A DNA stretch of 64,000 bases from Olsenella_K sp050953285 (lineage in GTDB: Bacteria; Actinomycetota; Coriobacteriia; Coriobacteriales; Atopobiaceae). Below are positions 18,016-26,389 of this stretch, piece by piece. Positions within the stretch are counted from its first letter, which is position 1. Every line of letters starts with the position of its first letter. Position numbers and translations under genes: made by a program. Below the pieces are notes generated by a model, which worked only from the letters and a program-made list of their open reading frames with translations, had not been told where the DNA came from and did not search any database. The DNA lies in contig JBMNMK010000002.1 in the NCBI GenBank assembly GCA_050953285.1, positions 930,001-994,000 on the forward strand, written 5' to 3'.

Positions 18016-21000
18016 CAGGCATCTACCACCTTTCCGGATTGGTCGAGGCGCTGTGATACCACATGACTGACGCCATCGGCCTGCATGGACACACCATAGA
18101 GCACATCTGCCTGTTCCATTGTGCGCCGCTGGTGTGAAATTACAATGAGCTGCGTCTGATCTTTGAGGTGCTCAATGGCATTGAGCAGGCGCTGCAAGTT
18201 GGCATAGTCCAGCGCCGCCTCAACCTCATCAAAGACATAGAACGGCACCGTACGGGTGCGATAGACCGCAAAGAGCAGCGCCAGGGCCGTGAGGGATTTC
18301 TCGCCTCCACTCATGAGCGTCATCTTGGTAATGCGCTTACCCTGAGGCTGAGCCACAATTTCAATACCGGTCTCAGACGGATGCTCAGGATCGGTCATTT
18401 CAAGGTGCGCCTTACCGCCCGGGAAGAGCATGGCAAAAATGTCCGAGAAATTGGCATTGACCTGCTCAAACACAACGAGGAAGCGCTTTTTCATCTTGCG
18501 CTCAATGGCCGCCGTGATCTTGGAGAGCGCACCGCGCGCCTCCTCAAGGTCTTCCACCTGCTCGTTAATATAGTCCGCACGGCTCTTGAGCTGGCTATAT
18601 TGCTCCATAGCCACCTCATTAACAGGGCCTATATCTGACAGCGCACGCTTGTAGGCGGCCACATCTGCCGCGGCCTGCTCACCATCGGCAAGCTCAGGCA
18701 GCAAGAGCGCCTCTTCCAGATTGGCACCCATCTCATCGAGCGTCCGCAGCGCATTTTCCACCTGAACCTCAACACGGCCGACATCTACCTTGACCTCAGC
18801 CGCACGTGCCCGCGCGCTCTCAACACGCTCCTCGGCCTGAGAGCGTGCCCGCGTAGCTTCCCCGATGGTCTCTTTCAGAGACGCCGAATCCGCCTCAATG
18901 ACCGACGCCTTATCTTTGAGCCGAATGTCCCATTCGCTCTGCGCCGCACGAAGCGCACTGAGCGCGGCCGCAAGCGGCGCCACGCGACGCCTCTGGATGC
19001 GCAGGCGCTCAAGGTTATCCCGCGCGCTCGTCTGACCCGCTTCAAGCGCCGCCGATCTTCTCGCCAGATCATCTTCCCTGTTAATCAGGCTATTCTTGCG
19101 CTCACGCGCCGTAGCAAGGTCCAAACGCAGCTGAGAGAGGCGCGCCTCCAGCTCAGATTCTTCGCGAGAAGAACGCGTGCGCTGGGAGCTCAACTCCTGG
19201 AGCTTCTCTGACGCCTCGCTCGCGCGCTCCTGCGCCGCGTCTGACGCCGCCTTATGCGCGTCGATGCCCTCACGAGCCACCTTGGTCTTCTCGGCAGACT
19301 CCTGCAGCGCCTGCTCAATCTTTTTCTGCTCCGCCGCCAACGACGCAAGATCGTGCTCCAGGCGCGCAAGCTCTGAGGTCACGCCCGAAAGCTCACCTTT
19401 GAGCCGCGCCACCTCGCCTTTGGCAACAGCACCCCTATCACGCGCTGCGGCCAACGCATCCTCTGCGGCAGACGTTGCCGTCTGCGCTTGGCTATAGGCA
19501 TGCTCAAGCTCAGGAATCTTTGCGCGCATGGCGCGAAGGGTGCGCTTGCGCTCAAGAGCGCCGCGCTCAGCCTCTGAGCTCGTGCCAATATAGGTGCGCC
19601 CGTCGGCAAGCACGATAGCGCCCGACTTGGCCACATAGCTCAAGTGCGCATTTTCTGCGCGCGCGGCAAGCGCGTCTTCCACAGACTCCACCACATAGAA
19701 CTTGCCGAGAAGGGCACTCAGCGCGTCTACACACTCCGGGGCCACCGTTAGCGCCCCCAAAAGTGGCGTAGCACCTGCGGGAATGGTGCCCAAATCTGGA
19801 GCGGGCACCGCCTCCGCAGCCTTCCCACCTTGCGGCGCATCTTGTGCCAGAAGCGCCACCCGGCCGTTGGTATTTCGCATGCTTAAGGCCACATTTGCCA
19901 CCGATGCCAGCGCGTGGGCATCATCGACCACCAGAGCAGAAAGGTCATCTCCCAAGAGCCGCTCGATAAGATCTTCAAGCTCCTCAGGTGCCTCTATCAT
20001 GTCTGACAGGCGCTTTTTCACCAGTGCGCTCACATCATGGCGCTTGGTAAGTGACGCCACCAAGGGACTTGTGCGCTCCGCGCGCTCATCGACAGACTCC
20101 AAGGCAGACAGATTTGCTCGCCCTTTTGCCAGCGCTTCCCGGGCGCCAGATTCTGCATGCCGCGCATCCTTGAGCGCATTTTGTAGCTGCAAGGTCTCTG
20201 CCGCAGCCGCAGCCGCCGCGGCCTCACCGTCTGAGAGCGCCCGCGTGAGCTCGTCTTTCTTGAGCGCGGCGTTGTCTTTGCGCTCCCGTGCCACCGCAAG
20301 CGCATCAGAGATCTCACCCATACGCGTCTTGAACAGGTTTTCCTGCGCCCGCGCGCCTTCAACCTGGTCACGCAGGCGCGCATAGGCAAGCATCTCCTGG
20401 TCCGCCTCACGCTGCGCGCGTGAAAGCTCCGACTCCAGCCGGCTCACCTCCGCCGACAGCTCTTTTCTCTGCTGCTTGGCGGCCTTCACCTGCGGCTCAA
20501 GCTCGCTTGTCTGCTGGTTTGCCTCATCCCACTGCGCACGCGCACGCGCAAGATCTTCTCGGCAGCGCGCAAGCTCGTCCGCCACCTCACGCCGCTCATG
20601 CGCCGCTTGATCCTCCGAGCGAGAAAGCTCCGCCACGCGGGCGTCCATGCTTTGAGACTTCTGGTTCAGCAGGCGCATATCCGCATCCATCTGGGCGATA
20701 AGATCGCGCAGCGTGCGGCGCTGCTCGTCCAGATCTCCCACAAAGACGCCCTTCTCCTCCAGAAGGGAGCGGTATTTCTCCAGCTCAGCGTCCTTATCGG
20801 CCAGGCGCTGCTGCGCCAGATCTGAGGCCGCTTCGGCCTCTGCCACCTGAGAAGTCAGCTTCTCATGGCGCGCCTTGAGCTCACGCAGCTCATCGACTGC
20901 TAAGCGCTGCTCCAGATCCTTGAGCTTCTCCTGGATCTCGTGGGCGCGCTGCGCTTTTTCCACCTGGCGCTCAAGGGGCTTGAGCTGGCGGTTGATCTCT

Positions 21001-21587
21001 CGGGAAATGTCTTTTGCACGACGCAGGTTCTCATCCATGCTCTTGAGGCGCCGCTCACTTCTGGCCTTGCGGTGGCGATGCTTGGAGATATCTGCCGCCT
21101 CTTCTATGAGCTCACGGCGATCCTCTGGCTTGCTGGACAGCACCGAGTCAAGCTTTCCCTGAGAGATGATGGAATGCGTGTCTTTGCCCATGCCGGTGTC
21201 GTGCAAGACATCGGTAATGTCCATAAGTCGGCAGGTAGCGCCGTTGATGAGATACTGGTTCTCACCAGAACGAAACATGCGGCGCGTAATGGCAACCTCA
21301 TTGAAGTCCACCGGCAGATCATGGTTGGAATTGTCAAAGGTGAGGGTGACCTCTGCCATATTGACCGCAGACCTGGCAGATGAGCCCGAGAAGATCACGT
21401 CTTCCATGGCCTGTCCGCGCAACATCTTGGCGCTCTGCTCACCCAAGACCCACAGGATGGCATCTGAAATATTGGATTTACCCGAACCGTTAGGACCTAC
21501 CACCACGTTGAGACCAGGATCGTAGACCATGGTGGTCTTATCGGCAAAGGACTTGAAGCCCTTGAGCGTAAGTGACTTGAGGTACAC
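18015..21587 (-). CDS. smc: Chromosome segregation ATPase SMC
   Basis: 1190 residues, full length. It compacts and segregates the chromosome with ScpA/ScpB. An N-terminal ATPase half with Walker A VVGPNGSGKSNI is followed by about 340 residues of coiled coil, a hinge (about residues 500-650, with GDDLSALVVDD and LLGALTVAPE), a second coiled coil, then the ABC signature LMSGGEKSLTALALLFAVY and Walker B VFDEVEAALD. Ala, Arg and Glu dominate the coils. It lies 14 bp downstream of rnc and overlaps ftsY by one base. Confidence 0.97.
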   Translation of the reverse strand: MYLKSLTLKGFKSFADKTTMVYDPGLNVVVGPNGSGKSNISDAILWVLGEQSAKMLRGQAMEDVIFSGSSARSAVNMAEVTLTFDNSNHDLPVDFNEVAITRRMFRSGENQYLINGATCRLMDITDVLHDTGMGKDTHSIISQGKLDSVLSSKPEDRRELIEEAADISKHRHRKARSERRLKSMDENLRRAKDISREINRQLKPLERQVEKAQRAHEIQEKLKDLEQRLAVDELRELKARHEKLTSQVAEAEAASDLAQQRLADKDAELEKYRSLLEEKGVFVGDLDEQRRTLRDLIAQMDADMRLLNQKSQSMDARVAELSRSEDQAAHERREVADELARCREDLARARAQWDEANQQTSELEPQVKAAKQQRKELSAEVSRLESELSRAQREADQEMLAYARLRDQVEGARAQENLFKTRMGEISDALAVARERKDNAALKKDELTRALSDGEAAAAAAAAETLQLQNALKDARHAESGAREALAKGRANLSALESVDERAERTSPLVASLTKRHDVSALVKKRLSDMIEAPEELEDLIERLLGDDLSALVVDDAHALASVANVALSMRNTNGRVALLAQDAPQGGKAAEAVPAPDLGTIPAGATPLLGALTVAPECVDALSALLGKFYVVESVEDALAARAENAHLSYVAKSGAIVLADGRTYIGTSSEAERGALERKRTLRAMRAKIPELEHAYSQAQTATSAAEDALAAARDRGAVAKGEVARLKGELSGVTSELARLEHDLASLAAEQKKIEQALQESAEKTKVAREGIDAHKAASDAAQERASEASEKLQELSSQRTRSSREESELEARLSQLRLDLATARERKNSLINREDDLARRSAALEAGQTSARDNLERLRIQRRRVAPLAAALSALRAAQSEWDIRLKDKASVIEADSASLKETIGEATRARSQAEERVESARARAAEVKVDVGRVEVQVENALRTLDEMGANLEEALLLPELADGEQAAADVAAYKRALSDIGPVNEVAMEQYSQLKSRADYINEQVEDLEEARGALSKITAAIERKMKKRFLVVFEQVNANFSDIFAMLFPGGKAHLEMTDPEHPSETGIEIVAQPQGKRITKMTLMSGGEKSLTALALLFAVYRTRTVPFYVFDEVEAALDYANLQRLLNAIEHLKDQTQLIVISHQRRTMEQADVLYGVSMQADGVSHVVSQRLDQSGKVVDA

Positions 21588-21601
21588 GACTTATCCTTGC
21601 A

Positions 21602-22321
21602 TTATGAATTACCAGAGGTGCTCTGTGCGTTCTTATCGCCCAGATTGCGAAGAGCATCCAAGGCGGCCTCACTCTCGGACTCCTTCTTAGAAGAGCCGCT
21701 GCCGCGCCCCATCCGAGCACCGTCCACCAGCACCACCGAAGTAAAGGTAGGCATGTGCGCAGGACCTGTCTCATCCACCAGCTTATAGGTAGGCGCGCAC
21801 TTGTAGTCTCTCTGCGTGACCTCCTGGAGGCGAGACTTGGGGCTGATGGGCCTCAGCGCCCGCTCAGGCACCATATAGGGCTCCAAGCTCCTGTGCACAA
21901 ATTCATGCGTCTTGGTATAACCCGCATCTAGGTAGAGCGCTCCCACAATGGACTCGTAGACGTTTTCCAGAGCAGAGTGCATGCCGCGCGACCCCGTGCC
22001 GCGCTCTGACTCACCAAAGATGATGAGCGGCGCTATGCCCAGCTTCTGGGACACCTCAGACAGCGTTGCTCCAGAGACGAGCGATATCTTGAGGCGCGTG
22101 AGTTCGCCTTCATCCATAGACGGGAAACGCTCAAACAGATCACACGCAACCATGGCGCCCAAGATGGAGTCACCTAAGAACTCCAAGCGCTCATAGGATG
22201 CAGAGACAGGCTGTCCCTCCACCGCAGATGGATGCGTTATCGCAGAAACAATGAGCCGTGAATTGGTGAAGTGGTGATCCACGATCTCTTCCACGGCGCT
22301 AATTCTTTGGTGCAACTTCAA
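21602..22321 (-). CDS. rnc: Ribonuclease III
   Basis: 239 residues. It cuts double-stranded RNA, including rRNA precursors. The signature ERLEFLGDSILG (about residues 44-55) and the second acidic site ENVYESIVGALYLDAGY form the metal-binding catalytic centre. A double-stranded RNA-binding domain (about 155-230) has KSRLQEVTQ and a GRGSGSSKKESESEAA C-terminal helix. It stands between acpP and smc, the usual Gram-positive order. Confidence 0.96.
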   Translation of the reverse strand: MKLHQRISAVEEIVDHHFTNSRLIVSAITHPSAVEGQPVSASYERLEFLGDSILGAMVACDLFERFPSMDEGELTRLKISLVSGATLSEVSQKLGIAPLIIFGESERGTGSRGMHSALENVYESIVGALYLDAGYTKTHEFVHRSLEPYMVPERALRPISPKSRLQEVTQRDYKCAPTYKLVDETGPAHMPTFTSVVLVDGARMGRGSGSSKKESESEAALDALRNLGDKNAQSTSGNS

Positions 22322-22354
22322 AGAGCTTCGCTCCTCAACTCTTGCGTGAAATTT

Positions 22355-22591
22355 CTACTGTGCGTTCTCTATAGCCGCTACGGCATCTCCTACCGTCTTG
22401 ATGCCTTCCAGCGCATCGTCTTCCATGGTGAGGTTGAATTCATCCTCAAAGGCCGTCAGCAGTTCAAGAAGATCAAAGGAATCCGCTCCCAGATCCTCAA
22501 ACTTAGCGCCCTCATCAAGCGTGCTCTTATCGCACTCAAGCGTCTCACTGATGAGGTCTACCACCTTATCCAAGATTGCCGCGTGATCCAC
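22355..22591 (-). CDS. acpP: Acyl carrier protein
   Basis: 78 residues, acidic. It carries acyl chains for fatty-acid synthesis on a phosphopantetheine arm attached to Ser38 in GADSFDLLEL; the usual motif is DSLD/E, so Phe at the third position is a small departure. A helix II recognition region rich in Asp/Glu follows. The start is preceded by AAGGAGG. It lies between plsX and rnc. Confidence 0.95.
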   Translation of the reverse strand: MDHAAILDKVVDLISETLECDKSTLDEGAKFEDLGADSFDLLELLTAFEDEFNLTMEDDALEGIKTVGDAVAAIENAQ

Positions 22592-22637
22592 AGCAGCCTC
22601 CTTTACCCAAACGAACCTGTATCAACGATTGTAACCA

Positions 22638-23627
22638 TTACTCCGCATCTTTAAGCTCTTGGATGATGCCATCCACAAGCTGAGCGCGAACAGCCGCTGC
22701 GCACGCCGCGCACCCCTGGGCCACCGCCTCTTTGCTGGTAGCTCCGTGGCCGATAAAAACCGGCGCTTTGAGGCCCAAAAGGACCGCTCCGCCATAGGCC
22801 TCACCGGAGAGCTCATGTGCCGCTTGCTTTAGGGCGCCTTTGAGCAGAAGCGCTCCAATCTTGTTGGCAACCGAATGCTCGGTTGCAGCTTTGATAGTAC
22901 CTAACAGGTATTTTGCGGTACCTTCCATGGATTTTAAGGCAACGTTTCCCGTGAAGCCGTCACTCACAATCACGTCAAACGACCCCAGCAGAAGGTCTTT
23001 TCCTTCAGCATTGCCCACAAAGCCGCACGCGGACTGACGTAGGGCCTCATGGTATGCAAGTGCCTGCTCAGAGCCCTTGGTGTCTTCGCTGCCATTGGAA
23101 AGAAGACCCACCTTGGCATCGGTCACACCCAAGACAACTTTGGCATATGCGCGCCCCATCCGGGCAAACTGCACCATCATCTCAGGGCGTACATCTGCGT
23201 TTGCGCCCAGATCTAGCATGACCGTCTTGTGACCACCCACACCCGGCAGCGCCGTTGCCAGGGCAGGACGCTTGATGGAGCGGATTCTTCCCACGTTGAG
23301 CGTGGCCGCAGCAAAAATGGCGCCGGTCGATCCTGCAGAGAAGAAACCTTCCGCCTCATGGGCGCGCACGGCAGCGCAGCCTCTCACAATGGACGAGTCC
23401 TTCTTGGCACGCACCGCTTCGGCTGGGTGCTCATCCATCTCAATGACTTCGGTGGTGATGAGTGCCCCGGCGCGCTCTGTTTTCTCGCAAAAAGGCTCTA
23501 CCACCTCACGGTTGCCCGCCACCAAAACCTCAAGATTGCTATCCTGAGCAAGCGCTTGTGCAATACCCTCTAAGACGACCTCAGGGCGCTCATCTCCGCC
23601 CATCGCATCAACGCAGATAACCGTCAT
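22638..23627 (-). CDS. plsX: Phosphate acyltransferase PlsX
   Basis: About 329 residues. It converts acyl-ACP to acyl-phosphate for phosphatidic acid synthesis. N-terminal block ICVDAMGGDERPEVVLEG; others are GAVRAHEAEGFFSAGSTGA-like, VMLDLGANADVRPEMM and VIVSDGFTGNVALKSMEG, all typical of PlsX. ATG 23627 has AAGGA six bases upstream; an ATG six bases earlier (23633) and a longer frame to 23687 are less likely. It stands between rpmF and acpP, matching its role linking acyl carrier protein to phospholipid. Confidence 0.95.
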   Translation of the reverse strand: MTVICVDAMGGDERPEVVLEGIAQALAQDSNLEVLVAGNREVVEPFCEKTERAGALITTEVIEMDEHPAEAVRAKKDSSIVRGCAAVRAHEAEGFFSAGSTGAIFAAATLNVGRIRSIKRPALATALPGVGGHKTVMLDLGANADVRPEMMVQFARMGRAYAKVVLGVTDAKVGLLSNGSEDTKGSEQALAYHEALRQSACGFVGNAEGKDLLLGSFDVIVSDGFTGNVALKSMEGTAKYLLGTIKAATEHSVANKIGALLLKGALKQAAHELSGEAYGGAVLLGLKAPVFIGHGATSKEAVAQGCAACAAAVRAQLVDGIIQELKDAE

Positions 23628-23712
23628 GCGCATTCCTTCCCACACACCTACCGAAAGAGCACCGTGAGAAGGCTGGAGCAACGCCACGCCTTTTCATCGT
23701 GTTCTCCGAAAC

Positions 23713-23748
23713 GTAAATAAAAGAGGCCGACCCCCCAGAGCCAGCCTC
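23713..23748 (-). terminator. Terminator-like hairpin after rpmF
   Basis: On the minus strand GAGGCTGG (23748-23741) pairs with TCGGCCTC (23730-23723) over eight positions with wobble, followed by TTTTATTT. It may reduce read-through from rpmF into plsX. Confidence 0.55.
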
Positions 23749-23774
23749 CAACTAAGTTACGCAAAAATGAGCCA

Positions 23775-23954
23775 CTAGTCCGTGACGACAACCTCACGGT
23801 CCTTGTAGTAGCCGCAGTTGGGGCACACGTGATGCGGAAGCTTAGGTGCACCGCAACGTGGGCACACAGAACGTGCCGAAGCGGCGAGCTTGCTGTTGGC
23901 GGAACGGCGAGTGTGCGTGGCGCCGCGGCCCTTCTTTTGCTTGGGAACTGCCAT
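23775..23954 (-). CDS. rpmF: 50S ribosomal protein L32
   Basis: 59 residues, a normal length for bL32. It starts MAVPKQKKGRGATHTRRSAN, the family N-terminus, and has the zinc-ribbon cysteines in CPRCG and CPNCG near the C-terminus, ending in REVVVTD. A GAGAGGTAAACG site precedes the ATG at 23954. It lies between the DUF177 gene and plsX, the classic yceD-rpmF-plsX order. Confidence 0.96.
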   Translation of the reverse strand: MAVPKQKKGRGATHTRRSANSKLAASARSVCPRCGAPKLPHHVCPNCGYYKDREVVVTD

Positions 23955-24094
23955 CGTTTACCTCTCTTACTTCTAACCCGCCCAGAAACCGGCGGACTTT
24001 CAACAAATCACACAGGTTGAAACTATATCACCTTTGTCAAGAAGATGTACAGCTCCAGCATATCTTCACCCAAGAAGTCACAGGACGCGCACGC

Positions 24095-24661
24095 TTACGC
24101 GTCTTTTGACTCCCCAGATCCAAGATCTAAATCTTTGAGCGCCGCAAACGGGCTGGACGCCAAGCGCTCCTGCTCAATCTGCGCGGCATGGCCACAGTCC
24201 TCGTGGTTGAGATTGGCACCACACACAGGGCAAAGCCCCTTACAATCAGGGCTGCAGAGGACGACAAAGGGCGTCTCCATCACAAGCGCAGCACTCAGGG
24301 CTTCGGTGAGATCCAAGGTATGATCGGGCGAGACAAGCGAGTAGTCCGGACCTTCTTCCTCATCCTCTACTGTCTCTTCCGGTGCCTTGAACAGGAAGTA
24401 CTCATCCACCTCTGCAGCAACATCAAACTCTGCAGGATCCAAGCAGCGATCACACTCTCCCAGCACATGCGCACGGAGCATGCCCGTTGCCAAAATACCC
24501 TCGCCGGCATTGGTCAAGACCAGGTCAAAGTCTATGCCTGTGGGCAGTGAGAACTCATGCTCACCCACCGAGTAGTGCGTATCTTCAAGATGACCCGAGA
24601 AGGGAATGGTGTCCCCTGCGCTCTCAAGCCGCTCGTCGAGTACAACAACAACATCAGTCAT
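24095..24661 (-). CDS. yceD: DUF177/YceD family protein
   Basis: 188 residues. Family members sit upstream of rpmF in most bacteria; in plants and E. coli they are tied to 23S rRNA processing, but the biochemistry is not settled. Seen: an acidic core, ECDRCLD (the usual CxRC block), and a longer C-terminal cysteine set (CSPDCKGLCPVCG, then CGH) that may bind zinc. It starts 4 bp after the preceding gene's stop, so coupled translation is likely. Confidence 0.85.
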   Translation of the reverse strand: MTDVVVVLDERLESAGDTIPFSGHLEDTHYSVGEHEFSLPTGIDFDLVLTNAGEGILATGMLRAHVLGECDRCLDPAEFDVAAEVDEYFLFKAPEETVEDEEEGPDYSLVSPDHTLDLTEALSAALVMETPFVVLCSPDCKGLCPVCGANLNHEDCGHAAQIEQERLASSPFAALKDLDLGSGESKDA

Positions 24662-24664
24662 GGT

Positions 24665-25156
24665 TTACCAATTGTCGTTATCGTCTTGGACGCCAGAGTT
24701 CTCATTGAGCGTCTGGCGTACCCGCGTCACGCTGGAAGTGACCGACTTAAGGTTTTCCTCCAGGTGAGACAGCACGGTATCCGCATACTGCTCTGCGTTA
24801 TAGCGCGTATCACGCTCATACTGCTGAGCCTGATCACGGATGGACTCAGCCTCCTGCTTGGCCAAGCGCACGACCTCTTGATCAGAAGCTATCACGACAG
24901 CCTGGCGCTGGGCGTCTGCAATGATGGCATCCGCCTGTTTGCGGGCGTGATCAAGCGTCTCCTCCTGCTCCTTGATGATGCGGCGTGCATCCTGGAACTC
25001 CTGGGGGAACTTACTCCTGATTTCATCAATGATGGCAAAGATATCCTCATCATCGATAATCTTCTTGTGTCCGCCGCCGCCAAAAGAAGGCTTGGCTTCA
25101 TTCACAATATCTTCGATCTCAGAGATCAGGTCTTCGATATCAATACCTGGCTGCAT
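24665..25156 (-). CDS. DivIVA-like coiled-coil protein
   Basis: 163 residues, mostly helical, with long charged heptad-like stretches (about 50-150, e.g. ARRIIKEQEETLDHARKQAD). It resembles the short coiled-coil proteins with DivIVA or ATP-synthase-b similarity found next to coaD, rnc and smc in Actinobacteria (e.g. the Rv2927c position in Mycobacterium). Function unknown; a role in polar growth or envelope organisation is only inferred. AAAGGAGACC precedes the start. Confidence 0.75.
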   Translation of the reverse strand: MQPGIDIEDLISEIEDIVNEAKPSFGGGGHKKIIDDEDIFAIIDEIRSKFPQEFQDARRIIKEQEETLDHARKQADAIIADAQRQAVVIASDQEVVRLAKQEAESIRDQAQQYERDTRYNAEQYADTVLSHLEENLKSVTSSVTRVRQTLNENSGVQDDNDNW

Positions 25157-25268
25157 CCAGGTCTCCTTTCATACTGCCAAAGCGCATGCGCCTTTATGTT
25201 AGCAGATAAACCACCACATGAAATATGGCACAAAATGGGCATCTTGGCCACACATACCAGAAGTTTTG

Positions 25269-25790
25269 CTATGCCTCACCATAGTGTTCACGCAGACACG
25301 CCTCCACGTTGGGCGGCACCAGCAAAGAGACATCTGAGCCCAGAGCAGCAATTTCTCTCACGATGGAGCTGGAAACATAGCCATATTTGGGGTTTGACAT
25401 AACAAAGATGCTCTCCAGGTCTGGCGCCATGTGACTGTTGAGATCTGCCTGCTGCAGCTCATACTCAAAGTCAGTCATAGCGCGCAGGCCCTTCACCACG
25501 CCGCCAGCGCCCACCTCGCGGCAAAAATCTACCAAAAGGCCAGAAAACGGCAGGACCTCAACACCTTCTTGACGAATATCGGTCTCCTCAATAGCCACCC
25601 GCAGCATATGCACGCGTTTCTCAAGAGTGAAGACCGTACCGGTACCATGTTTGGTCAGAGATGCCGCCACGCCTACCGTCACCTTAGGAAAGAGCCTTCT
25701 GGCACGCCGTATCACGTCCAGGTGTCCAAAGGTGACCGGATCAAACGTGCCCGGCACCACAACATGCTGAATATGGTGGACTTCCTCCAT
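25269..25790 (-). CDS. coaD: Phosphopantetheine adenylyltransferase
   Basis: About 173 residues. It adds AMP from ATP to 4'-phosphopantetheine in coenzyme A synthesis. The nucleotidyltransferase signature TFDPVTFGH is near the N-terminus, and the later YVSSSIVREIAALG is the family's SSTxVRE motif. The chosen ATG at 25790 shares one base with the rsmD stop codon (TAATG) and has GAGGAG upstream; an in-frame GTG at 25799 is the alternative. It follows rsmD, the usual pair. Confidence 0.95.
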   Translation of the reverse strand: MEEVHHIQHVVVPGTFDPVTFGHLDVIRRARRLFPKVTVGVAASLTKHGTGTVFTLEKRVHMLRVAIEETDIRQEGVEVLPFSGLLVDFCREVGAGGVVKGLRAMTDFEYELQQADLNSHMAPDLESIFVMSNPKYGYVSSSIVREIAALGSDVSLLVPPNVEACLREHYGEA

Positions 25791-26383
25791 TAGGCACACT
25801 CCTCAAACCTCATGAGATCAACGCAGCTTATCCCCCGCGTGCGCGATTTCACAACCCGCACGCCAGCCGGCACCTCGGCAGGCGAGGTTGCCGCATGCTC
25901 ATAGACCACCAGTACATCGCGGCTGAGCAGGCCCGCTGCCTTGAGATCGAATACCATCTGCCAGACTTTCTCGCCCTCCATCTTATAGGGCGGGTCGAGA
26001 AAAACAATGGAAAACGGGGCTCCTTCCAAAGGAGCAGTTGCGGCTGTTGCAACTTTCGCAAGTTGCGCCGCGTCTTTTGCTATGACCTGCCAGGGTCCAC
26101 CCCTACCGGCAAGCGCGCTCAGGTTTTTCTTGATGAGCGCCGCCGTCTTGCGATTGCGCTCACAAAACGTGGCGTGACGCGCGCCGCGCGACAGAAGCTC
26201 TATGCCCATAGCGCCTGAGCCGGCAAACAGATCAAGCACGCTCGCGCCGGAAAGATCAAGGTTCATCTGCGAAAGAATCATCGACGCAATGGCTTCTCGC
26301 GTCCTATCTGTTGTGGGGCGCGTGTCTCTACCTTCCGGCGCATCAAAGCTCTGGCCGCGCCATATTCCACCAACGACTCTCAT
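25790..26383 (-). CDS. rsmD: 16S rRNA (guanine966-N2)-methyltransferase RsmD
   Basis: 197 residues. A Rossmann methyltransferase with VLDLFAGSGAMGIELLSRGA (SAM-binding) and FLDPPY, the NPPY-type catalytic motif of N2-guanine methyltransferases. RVVGGIWRGQSFDAPEG is the typical N-terminus, and RPTTDRTREAI the substrate-binding block. It modifies G966 of 16S rRNA in E. coli. It overlaps coaD by one base and lies 6 bp after recG. Confidence 0.95.
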   Translation of the reverse strand: MRVVGGIWRGQSFDAPEGRDTRPTTDRTREAIASMILSQMNLDLSGASVLDLFAGSGAMGIELLSRGARHATFCERNRKTAALIKKNLSALAGRGGPWQVIAKDAAQLAKVATAATAPLEGAPFSIVFLDPPYKMEGEKVWQMVFDLKAAGLLSRDVLVVYEHAATSPAEVPAGVRVVKSRTRGISCVDLMRFEECA

Positions 26384-26389
26384 GTTTGG